Assembly (NCBI GenBank): GCA_027922465.2
Contig: BQMF02000761.1
Location: 1 to 64,000, forward strand
Length of the DNA: 64,000 nucleotides
Reading direction: 5' to 3'
Source: Turritopsis dohrnii
Taxonomy: Eukaryota; Cnidaria; Hydrozoa; Anthoathecata; Oceaniidae
Both the position numbers and the translations under genes were made by a program. This document shows positions 1 through 12,642 of this stretch, piece by piece. The stretch's first letter is position 1. Each line of letters opens with the position of its first letter. Under the pieces are notes generated by a model that saw nothing but the letters and a program-made list of their open reading frames with translations, was not told the origin of the DNA and did not search any database.

Positions 1-3000
1 ATTTGCGTTTGTTGAATGTGGATTCGCAGATAATGAGAGTTCTTTGCGTATTCTGCATCACTGTCGGATGCTTGGGGGAGTGAGTCAGCGCATGTGCATT
101 TCGACTCGTATATAAGCCGGATTGGTTCACAACAAGCCTCTCTCTCGTCACTTGGTTTGAGTATCCCAAACTTTTTTGTTTCCTTCGAGCTAAATAGTTT
201 GTTAGCATTCTTAATGTTTTTTGATTACAGATTCACTGCCGGCTAGTCGCCATACAGGAGATTAAGTGTAAATGATACCTCTGTCATACCAACCATCACG
301 AAAGAACCAATTCTTCCATAATTTGTTTTCTGTTCTTATTTCTCTGACTGTTGAGAAGAAGTGGAAAGAAAAATCAATTACGAGCCAAATGAGTAGGCAT
401 TTCTCTTTCAATTCTATTGCAAAGATAGTTAATTGTTGGAAGTGTTTGATCCACACTGCTATCCATTTTCTTAAACGCTTAAAAACCCAAAATTTCAATA
501 AATGAAACTGCTTAAGAATCATTCTAAAAAAGTGCGATATTTGGCAGGTACACAGTTTTCAAAATATCGATCATTCCAAAAACTATTGAAAATGCTTTTA
601 AAAATTAATTCGATCCTCGAAGTTTTTTAAAAAATCAAATTGCACCACAAGAAATAAGTAGTAGTATAATAAGGTAGTATAATTTCACTATAATTTCAAT
701 CAGTTCAGAAAAAGGTAGGAAACCTGATATTTAATCAGGGCCATAAATATGTGCATTACATTTAAATAATCTGCATAATTTATTCATCAAACACCGGTGT
801 TTATTTGCTTTGTCTTCAGTGGCTGCGTATGGAGAATGTGTCCTTAAGCTTAGTTCCCACTGAAGCGAAATACGTTCGTCGCTTATTTCTTAGAACTTAT
901 TCGTTCAGTGGGAACAGAATAACTTCATCCCTTATCGACAAAGAACATATTTTTATAAGTTCGTCGCCTTTCATGAATTTCAAATAATTTTCCTTCTTCA
1001 TAAAAAGCGACGAACTTATTTTTTTAAATCATGTGATTAGAAATTTAACATCAATCCAGGGGATTGTAGTGAGAGTCCACTGAATGATGTTACAATTTTT
1101 CGGCAGTGAAATATTTTTACAGTGAATATCTCAATATCAACACGACATTGAAAATAGCTTAAAATTTCTTGAGGCTGAGACTCTCACTGTAGATTTGATC
1201 TCTTAATTTAAATGATCAATAGCTACAATTTTCAATACTATTAGGAAAATTGGGCCTCCTCACTTTCAAGTACGAGTCGTCGGCCCTGCATAAGAAAGTG
1301 CCTTCAATTACAATATAACGGATGTTACTATAATCATGATTACTTACTTTTTGTTTTTTTTTTTATCCTCGTCACTTCTCCAAACACTTCGCATAAACTG
1401 ATCATACACGAACATTGAACAATGTGAAGTCAAAAAATCAAATAAAAACGTTCGAATTTGCAATAGAAAGCGTGCAAATCAAAACGTTCGAAAATTACAT
1501 AACGTACGTTACATCCTGTCTTTGAAGGAGAATAGCTTTTATTCAGAAGAACCTAGGATGCTATTTTTTTTTGTAAGAGCACCTATTTCAAAGCTGAAAA
1601 ACTAGTCCAGTTTGTTTTTTCAATAAACCCACTGTATCGATCAAAATAGCATAACGTATTATATTTTTGGAATTTAGCTTTTCCATATCCCAACCCTAAT
1701 ATTTTGACTTGTGATGCGTTCCACTTATCAAAAGTTTGTGGATACTTCATGCATTTATAAATCATAATTTTTTAGTCAGAGCCATTGTAAATAAACCTCT
1801 GCTAGTTGTTAAATACTCACTATTGGCTTTGTGACATCGAAAAAACCCTTCTCTGAGCAACTACGAGAAGGTCAGAACTACTATTTACATTTTTCAATGG
1901 TCAGAATTGTTAAAGTTACTTAGAACTGTTTACCAGCGAAGTGTCTACTGAATTTACAAGAGGATTTGCTGGTATTACCAGTTAATGAGCTTTATTCAAG
2001 GTTTATGTGTATTTGAGCAAGGATTGGTTGACGGTTGTCGAATTTCTTTTTTAAAACAACATAAATATCTACGTGAATATTTTGTAATTTATTGGTCAGT
2101 AAGAAAGCAGCTGATCTTTCATCAGCGTTTTTTGTCCATCCATAAATTTGTGTCCCTAGTTGTAGGCTGGATAGCATTAAAAACATAAGCTTTACTTTTA
2201 AGGCTGGAATAGGGGCGATTTGTTGATCATAGCTGAATCCAGAATTGTAAACTGAAACGTAAATTTTCCGATAGAGGAGTTTGTGTTTTTGAAAACACAG
2301 ATCAATTACATCTGAAGTTATTTTTACCGGAGAAGCAAAAGGAATTCTTAATATCATGGCCGTATATTATAAGTAATCCAGTGATTATATACTGCTGATT
2401 TCCCTTGCTAGCTAGGTAGCTTGGATTTTGTGTTTTGTGTTATAATATTGATCCGACTTTAATCGAAATATGAGGGATATATTGCATATGCATATGTTGA
2501 GAAAGACCAAAAAATAAGGATTCTATCGATATAAAATTTATAATAATTAAGATATTTTCTTCAAAAATGCCATGAAAATTTTTGAAGCCAAAGTTTTGAA
2601 ACACACTGTACAAGCTAAATAAGATGCATACCAAAATCGAGTGGGCAGGAAATGTAATCATCCTAATAATCTGAAAGAAAGCATTTAATTATCTGTGAAG
2701 GTGCATTGTGTGTTACGCAAAATTGAACTTTATCAACGATATTCTGCGTTTGTTGTAATGCATTATCAAGCAAAGGACGCACGTATGTTTACAAACCTAA
2801 CTAATCATTCAATATTTTAATAAACAAATTCCTTATATGGAATCATTAGAAGGCTCTTCACTTTAGTCTAGTCATTTTTGTTGTTGTTATTTCCTCACTT
2901 ATTTTTGTATCGTCGATTAATTTTTACTTTGTGTCTCCTTATGGCCAGTAGCTTCACTTATTTTGTTAATCGATGATCTCGATATGACCGCTAGAAGATG

Positions 3001-4084
3001 CATCAATCATGGTTTGGCTTTTAATTTATTTTAAAAATATAACTTAGAAATAATAGTGTTTTGGAAGTAGCTTTAGAATTTTAATATTATTGCCCATCGC
3101 TCACCAGAAATGATGATATGGAAAGGAAAAATACCTCTTCACTTATGCCTGTGTCAGTACTTCTCATTGTTGCCATTTGATCACATCATACTGGCACGGA
3201 TTCGACTATTCACCCAACAAATACTTTTCTGAGGAGAGTCGCTATGAGGATATTGAAAGATTGAGAATTCAGTGCTTCCAGATGCCCAAGGAAGGCATCA
3301 CCCACAGTTTTGCATCATTAATTTCTTTAAAAATCGATTAACAGTTCTTTAATGACATTTTTTTGTGAGTGTTTTCGTCAATAACTTTCCGAAGAATAAT
3401 TATTTTCTTGAAAAGTTTATATCAACAGAAAGTACTGAAAAAGTGCTTTATTGTAATGTAAATTTAGCAATATTTTGACAGGTAATTGTTGAGAAATAGA
3501 TAGTCTTTCTGAGACATCCTGAAGCCGTGTCTTGTTTTTGTTTTAAAGAAGGCATGAAATCTATTTGTGGTTTATATGACATCTGGGATTCTTAGTTAAG
3601 GCAATTGCTGATGTAAAATTTATTCAAACGTACGAAACAGTGGCTTTCTTAAAGTGACAGCGATTAAAACTAATTGTTTTTGTTTTTTGCAAATTAATCT
3701 TATCATTTAAAGATCTTAATTGATCGTGATGGAGATAATGAGTTAGTTTTTTGATTTTCTCTTCGTGTACTTTTGATGTTTCTAAACAAAACTACGTCTT
3801 GAGAAAGCAGCTAACAAAATGGGGTTCTATTTTGATACAAAACTTTATTGCCAGTTGACAAAATTCGTTGAAATAAATGCGGCTATAATTCTTGGTTCCA
3901 TTCTTTTGAAGATCGATGTATGCTTGAAGCGTAACGTTTGCTCATCATTCATCGCTTAACGGGTAAAACAACTTCAAAAAAAAAGAGTAATTAGGAAAAA
4001 GGGATACTAACTGAGGTCGATGTTGCGTAAATTAAAATGACTGCGTAAAAAACAGGATTAAAGTTTCTTTAGTTTATTTGCTGG
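1..4084. other. Gene-poor AT-rich tract, no supported gene
   Basis: I see no ORF with recognisable domains and no convincing exon chain on either strand; the open frames are short and overlap in opposite directions. A TATATAAG box near 113-120 is followed by a CT-rich stretch and could be a promoter or part of a repeat, but nothing downstream supports a gene. Short inverted repeats are present, for example near 853-915 and between about 1063 and 1195 (GTAGTGAGAGTC versus GACTCTCACTGTA), and look like MITE remnants. Confidence 0.5.
853..915. repeat. Short perfect inverted repeat (hairpin)
   Basis: GTTCCCACTGAA at 853-864 is the exact reverse complement of TTCAGTGGGAAC at 904-915, enclosing a 39-bp loop. 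It is probably the stem of a small palindromic mobile element. No target duplication could be fixed. Confidence 0.55.
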
Positions 4085-4120
4085 TTAGACAAATTGTCAA
4101 AGTCGAAAGACAATCAAAAT

Positions 4121-5300
4121 TTGTTCCGTCCGACAGACAGCAACGACCAACAACAACAACAGCAACAACAACAGGAGTTTCCTTTCAAGATTGCAAACAA
4201 AATATATATGTGTGACTCATCAGTGAAGTTTTAATCCCAGCTGACATTTATGATCTATGTCTGCTGTCAAAGTTTCCTTTACCTACATAAAACAGTTCCT
4301 CTGAAGTTAAATTTGATCGTGAGCTCTATGTTTCCCTCTATTATGGCATTCTAATTGCAATTAACAACAGTGCCCAGTGGTCAAAATCGTCAAAAGTCAC
4401 TCTGATGAAGAGCATTTTTATTGAAATAGTGTGTATATTTCTATAGAAATATACTCCTTCGCAGTGATTTTTCAACAAATTTTCCCGGTAGGTATGTTCT
4501 TTCATGAGCGTGTTCTTCGATTACTCACGTTTCTGTGCTGGTAAAACGTTGCATTTGTCGTAACATTCTGTATCTGACCTATTTTAGTAGCTGCTACCAT
4601 AGCCTAAGTAAAAAAACGTTCAATAATGTAAAAACATTAGCCTGTGTTCTGGTCAATACATCACTTAAAATAGTATTCGTTATTTATCAAAATCCTCTTA
4701 CTATTTGTCTAAGATGCGATCAATACTAGTTTACAAAGCCTCGAACCCAGGGTAGTCAAAACCTTCTCACATCTGCCTGAGTTGTACCATATGACATCAC
4801 TTAATGCCTCGTTCTTCCAAACGTAAAAAAGTGACACTCAACCATACCTTATTAAGTGATTGAGATCTATAATAGAAAATAATGTCACATTAGAAAATAA
4901 TGCCTGCACCTTGTTTTCAATAAATGTCTTTATCATTCTTCATTCTTTGGCTTAATTATTATTATTAATTCTAAATCAATGTTACTTTACAATTTCTTCC
5001 GTCAGACAGAAAACAACGACCAGCAACAGGAGTTCCCTTTTAAGATTGTAAACAAAATATCTATGTGTGACTCATCAGTGAAATTTTAATCCCTCCAGAT
5101 ATCCGATGTTCTTTTTAAATACACTATCTTCAACTTTAGCTGACATATATGATCTATATCTGCCGTCAAATTTTCCTTTATCTACATAGAACAGTTCGTC
5201 TGAAGTTAAATTTGATCGTGAGCTCTATGTTTCCTTTTATTATAGCATTATAATTGTAATTAACAACAGTGCCCAGTGATCAAAATCGTCAAAGAAAATC
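4121..5300. repeat. Diverged direct duplication, about 0.9 kb apart
   Basis: Sequence from about 4121 to 4400 recurs at about 5000 to 5300 in the same orientation with many substitutions. Shared landmarks include the CCGTC(C/A)GACAGA start, ATGTGTGACTCATCAGTGAA, TTAAATTTGATCGTGAGCTC and AACAACAGTGCCCAGTG. The second copy has about 50 extra bases (near 5093-5142). The first copy carries a CAACAACAACAGCAACAAC microsatellite. It is non-coding as far as I can see. Confidence 0.75.
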
Positions 5301-5341
5301 GTGAAAAAAGTGAAATGTAAAATTGCCTCCAAAACAAGACT

Positions 5342-5577
5342 ACAACCCTCCACAAAATATATTGGGAAAACTTAAAATATTGGTTTTAAAAGGGAAAATG
5401 CCCCTGCAAGTTGATAAGCCAGGTCCCCCCTGCCCCCAAATTCAATGTTGCTTATGTTGAAAGATAACAGAATGTTTCTGGGGTGAAGAAAAGTAGTCGG
5501 GGCCTAGCAGCACTTCATACAACATTGAGATCAGGGGGAAGGGGGTTTTCCCAAATATTTTGTGGGGGCTTGTCTGA
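5342..5577. mobile_element. MITE-like inverted-repeat element at each unit start
   Basis: The left end ACAACCCTCCACAAAATATA and the reverse complement of the right end, ACAAGCCCCCACAAAATATT, are related inverted repeats, and both continue into TTGGGAAAAC. The same 0.24-kb block recurs at 7248, 9153 and 11049, the last split by a transposon. The block both starts and closes the tandem array, so it is the likely recombination substrate for the amplification. No transposase is present and the family is unknown. Confidence 0.6.
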
Positions 5578-6245
5578 ATTCAAAAAAACAAATGAACAGA
5601 GGTTTGCCTACAAAATATTAAAAAGATCTCTATTAACTGCATTTCAATAACACACAGGCATTTCACAAAGACTTTCTGGCCAAAAAACAGATCTACATGG
5701 CCACACAAAGGTCATTCATGGTTTTCAGATAGTCTTATTAAAAAGATAAACAAATAAGCATACCATCAAGTTTGAGCTGCCAATGTATCCCATGCAAGTT
5801 TAAAATGGTTATGCATGTCACTGTGCCACACCATTGATAGCCAAAGCTATAGAAAGTATGTACAAACATACAGTTATGATTATTCAGGCCAAAGAAAAAT
5901 GTATCAAGTATTTGAAGGCAGCAGAAATAAACTTGACTATATATACTATAGAGAGTGAAATACAAGGTCATTATCTTGAAGGAAATATCTCATCATCAAA
6001 ATAATTGTGCTTATAATTCCCTGTACTCCTTTACTACCATTGAGAAACAGTCTTGGAGTCCAGTTTAAGTCATTGCCTCATGTATTAGGTATATATATAT
6101 ACATAGATTATATAAAAGGGGTTTTGTTTATTTAGTTTATGGACTTGTGCTTAGTTACGACTGCTACTTAGGGCATCTTGTCAGTGTAGGATGGCTCCAA
6201 CAAAACAAAATGTGACATAATGAAAGTAGAAACAGAAGTGTTTCA

Positions 6246-6489
6246 CACGTTACACACGTTACACACACGTTACGCACACGTTACACTTGTTTTTTGGCTG
6301 ACTTTTCAATAAAGTACACTGTTTTGGAACACGTTACACACGTTACATCAACTTTTTAAAAAAAAAACAAATACATATCTTTTTATAAAAAAAGGGTGTA
6401 ACGTGTGTAACGTGTCAAATTCCCTATAGATTTCTTAGAACATTAAATGTAACGTGTGTGTAACGTGTGCGTAACGTGTGTGTAACGTG
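6246..6489. repeat. Mirror-symmetric cluster of CACGTTAC boxes
   Basis: The left half has four CACGTTAC boxes (6246, 6255, 6266, 6277) and then two (6330, 6339). The right half has two GTAACGTG boxes (6398, 6407) and then four (6449, 6460, 6471, 6482). Spacing is 9 or 11 bp. The arrangement 4+2 against 2+4 makes a large interrupted palindrome able to form a cruciform. It recurs in units 2 and 3, and unit 3 lacks one box on the left side. It could be a MITE with internal binding sites or a protein-binding array. Confidence 0.8.
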
Positions 6490-9400
6490 TACAATGATAT
6501 CCCTAAGTTTAAAATTACTTATTATAGTTCTCTCATAAGAACAAGGTCTGCAAAATGGACAGTTTCATATCATGAATCGTGTAAATCTTTGCGTATGTCT
6601 GCTGCGACACGCCATATTTTTTTTTTACAGTGAATGAAAAATCATCAGCTGGCAACTTGGGTATTTGACGGATAAGAGGACACTTATTTCTTTTAGTTAG
6701 TCTGGGTAGATTTACCTTTTTTTGTGGATCTTGTGGTGAGTTGCCGGACAGACTAGGTAGCTTTCTTAGCATGTCAATAAACACTTGATGATGAATACAT
6801 TGGGTACATTTTGCAAACTGTTCTTCCTGATATGTTCATCTCCTGATGCAGATATCTTAAAATGTACAGGCATTTCAAAGGAGTCTTTCTATATGCTGTC
6901 TTCATCCAAAGGGGGAAATATCAAACTGCTAATTTTCTTTGTTTACTTTGGAAAGAAAATGTTTCTTTCAAGAAGGAGAGGTTTTCCGGGAAAGAGAGAT
7001 ACGAAAACTATGTCCATATGATCGAAACTGAGTTAGTTATATGAAGAACTGTTTAGGTTTTCCAACAAAAAGGAAGATCCACATGGTGCAAAGCCAAACT
7101 GTCACAACTAAGTCCGCCATTACGAATATTTCGAAAAACTGTTTATCACTGCAATTTTAATGTCAATGGTAGTTTACAGAACCAAAAATCAAAGGCCTAT
7201 CACACACGGTTGCCAAGCAATCAAGCATTTCAGTTTGAAATTTTCAGACAACCCTCCACAAAATATATTGGGAAAACTTAAAATATTGGTTTTAAAAGGG
7301 AAAATGCCCCTGCAAGTTGATAAGCCAGGTCCCCCCTGCCCCCAAATTCAATGTTGCTTATGTTGAAAGATAACAGAATGTTTCTGGGGTGAAGAAAAGT
7401 AGTCGGGGCCTAGCAGCACTTCATACAACATTGAGATCAGGGGGAAGGGGGTTTTCCCAAATATTTTGTGGGGGCTTGTCTGAATTCAAAAAAACAAATG
7501 AACAGAGGTTTGCCTACAAAATATTAAAAAGATCTCTATTAACTGCATTTCAATAACACACAGGCATTTCACAAAGACTTTCTGGCCAAAAAACAGATCT
7601 ACATGGCCACACAAAGGTCATTCATGGTTTTCAGATAGTCTTATTAAAAAGATAAACAAATAAGCATACCATCAAGTTTGAGCTGCCAATGTATCCCATG
7701 CAAGTTTAAAATGGTTATGCATGTCACTGTGCCACACCATTGATAGCCAAAGCTATAGAAAGTATGTACAAACATACAGTTATGATTATTCAGGCCAAAG
7801 AAAAATGTATCAAGTATTTGAAGGCAGCAGAAATAAACTTGACTATATATACTATAGAGAGTGAAATACAAGGTCATTATCTTGAAGGAAATATCTCATC
7901 ATCAAAATAATTGTGCTTATAATTCCCTGTACTCCTTTACTACCATTGAGAAACAGTCTTGGAGTCCAGTTTAAGTCATTGCCTCATGTATTAGGTATAT
8001 ATATATACATAGATTATATAAAAGGGGTTTTGTTTATTTAGTTTATGGACTTGTGCTTAGTTACGACTGCTACTTAGGGCATCTTGTCAGTGTAGGATGG
8101 CTCCAACAAAACAAAATGTGACATAATGAAAGTAGAAACAGAAGTGTTTCACACGTTACACACGTTACACACACGTTACGCACACGTTACACTTGTTTTT
8201 TGGCTGACTTTTCAATAAAGTACACTGTTTTGGAACACGTTACACACGTTACATCAACTTTTTAAAAAAAAAACAAATACATATCTTTTTATAAAAAAAG
8301 GGTGTAACGTGTGTAACGTGTCAAATTCCCTATAGATTTCTTAGAACATTAAATGTAACGTGTGTGTAACGTGTGCGTAACGTGTGTGTAACGTGTACAA
8401 TGATATCCCTAAGTTTAAAATTACTTATTATAGTTCTCTCATAAGAACAAGGTCTGCAAAATGGACAGTTTCATATCATGAATCGTGTAAATCTTTGCGT
8501 ATGTCTGCTGCGACACGCCATATTTTTTTTTTACAGTGAATGAAAAATCATCAGCTGGCAACTTGGGTATTTGACGGATAAGAGGACACTTATTTCTTTT
8601 AGTTAGTCTGGGTAGATTTACCTTTTTTTGTGGATCTTGTGGTGAGTTGCCGGACAGACTAGGTAGCTTTCTTAGCATGTCAATAAACACTTGATGATGA
8701 ATACATTGGGTACATTTTGCAAACTGTTCTTCCTGATATGTTCATCTCCTGATGCAGATATCTTAAAATGTACAGGCATTTCAAAGGAGTCTTTCTATAT
8801 GCTGTCTTCATCCAAAGGGGGAAATATCAAACTGCTAATTTTCTTTGTTTACTTTGGAAAGAAAATGTTTCTTTCAAGAAGGAGAGGTTTTCCGGGAAAG
8901 AGAGATACGAAAACTATGTCCATATGATCGAAACGAGTTAGTTATATGAAGAACTGTTTAGGTTTTCCAACAAAAAGGAAGATCCACATGGTGCAAAGCC
9001 AAACTGTCACAACTAAGTCCGCCATTACGAATATTTCGAAAAACTGTTTATCACTGCAATTTTAATGTCAATGGTAGTTTACAGAACCAAAAATCAAAGG
9101 CCTATCACACACGGTTGCCAAGCAATCAAGCATTTCAGTTTGAAATTTTCAGACAACCCTCCACAAAATATATTGGGAAAACTTAAAATATTGGTTTTAA
9201 AAGGGAAAATGCCCCTGCAAGTTGATAAGCCAGGTCCCCCCTGCCCCCAAATTCAATGTTGCTTATGTTGAAAGATAACAGAATGTTTCTGGGGTGAAGA
9301 AAAGTAGTCGGGGCCTAGCAGCACTTCATACAACATTGAGATCAGGGGGAAGGGGGTTTTCCCAAATATTTTGTGGGGGCTTGTCTGAATTCAAAAAAAC

Positions 9401-11137
9401 AAATGAACAGAGGTTTGCCTACAAAATATTAAAAAGATCTCTATTAACTGCATTTCAATAACACACAGGCATTTCACAAAGACTTTCTGGCCAAAAAACA
9501 GATCTACATGGCCACACAAAGGTCATTCATGGTTTTCAGATAGTCTTATTAAAAAGATAAACAAATAAGCATACCATCAAGTTTGAGCTGCCAATGTATC
9601 CCATGCAAGTTTAAAATGGTTATGCATGTCACTGTGCCACACCATTGATAGCCAAAGCTATAGAAAGTATGTACAAACATACAGTTATGATTATTCAGGC
9701 CAAAGAAAAATGTATCAAGTATTTGAAGGCAGCAGAAATAAACTTGACTATATATACTATAGAGAGTGAAATACAAGGTCATTATCTTGAAGGAAATATC
9801 TCATCATCAAAATAATTGTGCTTATAATTCCCTGTACTCCTTTACTACCATTGAGAAACAGTCTTGGAGTCCAGTTTAAGTCATTGCCTCATGTATTAGG
9901 TATATATATATACATAGATTATATAAAAGGGGTTTTGTTTATTTAGTTTATGGACTTGTGCTTAGTTACGACTGCTACTTAGGGCATCTTGTCAGTGTAG
10001 GATGGCTCCAACAAAACAAAATGTGACATAATGAAAGTAGAAACAGAAGTGTTTCACACGTTACACACACGTTACGCACACGTTACACTTGTTTTTTGGC
10101 TGACTTTTCAATAAAGTACACTGTTTTGGAACACGTTACACACGTTACATCAACTTTTTAAAAAAAAAACAAATACATATCTTTTTATAAAAAAAGGGTG
10201 TAACGTGTGTAACGTGTCAAATTCCCTATAGATTTCTTAGAACATTAAATGTAACGTGTGTGTAACGTGTGCGTAACGTGTGTGTAACGTGTACAATGAT
10301 ATCCCTAAGTTTAAAATTACTTATTATAGTTCTCTCATAAGAACAAGGTCTGCAAAATGGACAGTTTCATATCATGAATCGTGTAAATCTTTGCGTATGT
10401 CTGCTGCGACACGCCATATTTTTTTTTTACAGTGAATGAAAAATCATCAGCTGGCAACTTGGGTATTTGACGGATAAGAGGACACTTATTTCTTTTAGTT
10501 AGTCTGGGTAGATTTACCTTTTTTTGTGGATCTTGTGGTGAGTTGCCGGACAGACTAGGTAGCTTTCTTAGCATGTCAATAAACACTTGATGATGAATAC
10601 ATTGGGTACATTTTGCAAACTGTTCTTCCTGATATGTTCATCTCCTGATGCAGATATCTTAAAATGTACAGGCATTTCAAAGGAGTCTTTCTATATGCTG
10701 TCTTCATCCAAAGGGGGAAATATCAAACTGCTAATTTTCTTTGTTTACTTTGGAAAGAAAATGTTTCTTTCAAGAAGGAGAGGTTTTCCGGGAAAGAGAG
10801 ATACGAAAACTATGTCCATATGATCGAAATGAGTTAGTTATATGAAGAACTGTTTAGGTTTTCCAACAAAAAGGAAGATCCACATGGTGCAAAGCCAAAC
10901 TGTCACAACTAAGTCCGCCATTACGAATATTTCGAAAAACTGTTTATCACTGCAATTTTAATGTCAATGGTAGTTTACAGAACCAAAAATCAAAGGCCTA
11001 TCACACACGGTTGCCAAGCAATCAAGCATTTCAGTTTGAAATTTTCAGACAACCCTCCACAAAATATATTGGGAAAACTTAAAATATTGGTTTTAAAAGG
11101 GAAAATGCCCCTGCAAGTTGATAAGCCAGGTCCCCCC

Positions 11138-12494
11138 TACGGAAGCCGACAAGGGCAAAAAATGTTTGGTTTTTTTAAGGAAAATGTTTATTTTTCAAGG
11201 GGATATGTTTGGTTTTTTTTGGAAAATGTTTGTTTTTTTAAGGAAAATGTTTGTTTTTTTAAGGGGAAATGTTTGTTTTTTAAAGGAAAATGTTTATTTT
11301 TCTTTGAAGTTTGAAATAATGACAAATAGGAAATTTAAAAGAAAATGCCTATAAAAGTGTTAGATGGCAACTGCCACTTCAGTCAGTTTTTTTGCTGAAA
11401 AAGACTATACTGATGTTAAATTAGTCTATCGAAGTGGTGAAACGGTCAGATTTCTGCCTGGAACAAATACGCCTTTCACGTTGGCAGACTACAAACATGA
11501 CATTGGAATGAAATATGGTGCTATTGTGTTGTACTTGTCCCCATATGATGAATCATCTGATGAAGAAGATCTTCCTTCCTTCCTTCCTTCATCTTATGGA
11601 CCACACACCATAACTGATCCAGCTAAAGGGCAAGTATTCTATTCAGTTTCTTTCCATTTTGTATCTGTATAACTAATAGATACATGCCAATTTGTATTTC
11701 TTTCTCTGATACAATTTTAATCCTAATGTTAGTTTATTTTCTTGAATTACATGATAGAAAGAAGAAAATCTGTCCCTTATGTTCATGTACCTATGATGGA
11801 AGTTGGTGTTTAATTTGTGAACAAAATACAGCTTTCGAAGCTAGTTTATCATCTGACAAGTCAAAGAAATCAGCAAATAAACATGTACATGAGACCCAAA
11901 CTATAACTCAACCAACTTCTGCATCGGCAACAACAAGTGTTATTACTGCTAGTCAGTCATTTGGAGCCATTAACTGACCACACACTGGCCTGTGGTTTGG
12001 GCAAGTTAGAGCAATGCATTATGTATCTCTGGCGGTAAGCTAACCTAGTTAACGACTTCTGACGAGAAAACCACACAGGATGGATTCCCCAAGGAAGTAC
12101 AAACTGTCCGTTACTACTTACTTCAGAGTTGACACATCAGCTATTTTGCCAAAATACAAAAGCGAACTTGATATAAAATACAAAAGCATTTTACACAGTA
12201 GAAAATGAACTAAAAGAGAGACCTGCTTACAAAGTCCCATTTCCTGAGCCTCTCAGGGTCCATATTGAGAGCATGTCCCCCCACAAACAAAACAAACATT
12301 TTCCAAAAAAAACCAAACATTTTCCCAAAAAAACCCAAACAGTTTCCATTATAAAACGAACATTTCCCCGTGAAAAACGAACATTTTCCAAAAAAAAAAC
12401 AATCATTTCCCCTTGAAAAACGAACATTTTCCTTAAAAAAACAAACATTTTCCTTAAAAAAATCAAACATTTTTTGCCCTTGTCGGCTTCCGTA
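11138..12494. mobile_element. IS3EU-like DNA transposon, 1,357 bp, TSD CCCCCC
   Basis: The termini are perfect inverted repeats of about 31 bp starting TACGGAAGCCGACAAGGGCA, followed inward by imperfect 20-bp repeats of the type AAGGAAAATGTTTGTTTTT in mirrored orientation at both ends. The three uninterrupted copies of the host unit read GGT-CCCCCC-TG. Here CCCCCC flanks both ends, giving a 6-bp duplication and a clear empty-site comparison. The TAC-GG terminus and 6-bp TSD match the two larger elements at 38-54 kb. It has no transposase and carries one small spliced gene. Confidence 0.85.
11364..11977 (+). CDS. Spliced transposon passenger gene: ligase-associated N-domain plus zinc-ribbon-like motif
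   Basis: Predicted exons are 11364-11629 and 11758-11977 (161 codons plus stop), joined across a GC-AG intron with donor GCAAGT. Exon 1 has a motif FTLADYKHDIGMKYGAIVLY that aligns with the N-terminal domain of the HECT-like gene at 49487-53061, where the corresponding residues are FTLK-stop-YRHEIG. A DESSDEED acidic patch follows. Exon 2 encodes CPLC..C......CLIC, a possible zinc ribbon, then a Ser/Thr-rich tail. There is no HECT domain, so the protein might act as a truncated partner or be a remnant. The ATG follows an AG acceptor-like site, so an upstream exon is possible. Confidence 0.6.
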
Positions 12495-12642
12495 CCCCCC
12501 TGCCCCCAAATTCAATGTTGCTTATGTTGAAAGATAACAGAATGTTTCTGGGGTGAAGAAAAGTAGTCGGGGCCTAGCAGCACTTCATACAACATTGAGA
12601 TCAGGGGGAAGGGGGTTTTCCCAAATATTTTGTGGGGGCTTG
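12495..12642. repeat. Right part of the fourth MITE copy, split by the transposon
   Basis: Sequence after the transposon resumes the array unit exactly where 11137 left it (CCCCCCTGCCCCCAAATTC) and runs to TTTGTGGGGGCTTGT. It then diverges at 12643 from the unit spacer. The array therefore ends at the outer edge of the inverted-repeat element. Confidence 0.85.

Larger units (their letters stand above)
5342..11048. repeat. Tandem array: three copies of a 1.9-kb unit
   Basis: Units run 5342-7247 (1906 bp), 7248-9152 (1905 bp) and 9153-11048 (1896 bp) and are almost identical. The visible differences are a one-base deletion in unit 2 (near 8934) and loss of one CACGTTACA block plus another base in unit 3. 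Each unit is a roughly 235-bp inverted-repeat element (start ACAACCCTCCACAAAATAT, end ATATTTTGTGGGGGCTTGT) followed by about 1.67 kb of spacer. A fourth copy of only the inverted-repeat element follows at 11049. Repeated short ORFs in the units (77, 83, 78 and 68 codons) are identical because the DNA is identical. They show no domain, so I do not call them genes. Confidence 0.93.

Noticed and set aside
100..180. TATATAAG promoter-like box with CT-rich downstream
   Set aside because: No downstream ORF, splice chain or LTR structure supports it.
5738..10823. Identical short ORFs repeated in the 1.9-kb units
   Set aside because: They recur only because the DNA is duplicated. No domain, no codon signal, and frames overlap on opposite strands.
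12210..12515. Phe/Lys-rich minus-strand frame (and 11118-11354 on plus)
   Set aside because: Arises from the AAGGAAAATGTTTG subterminal repeats of the transposon.
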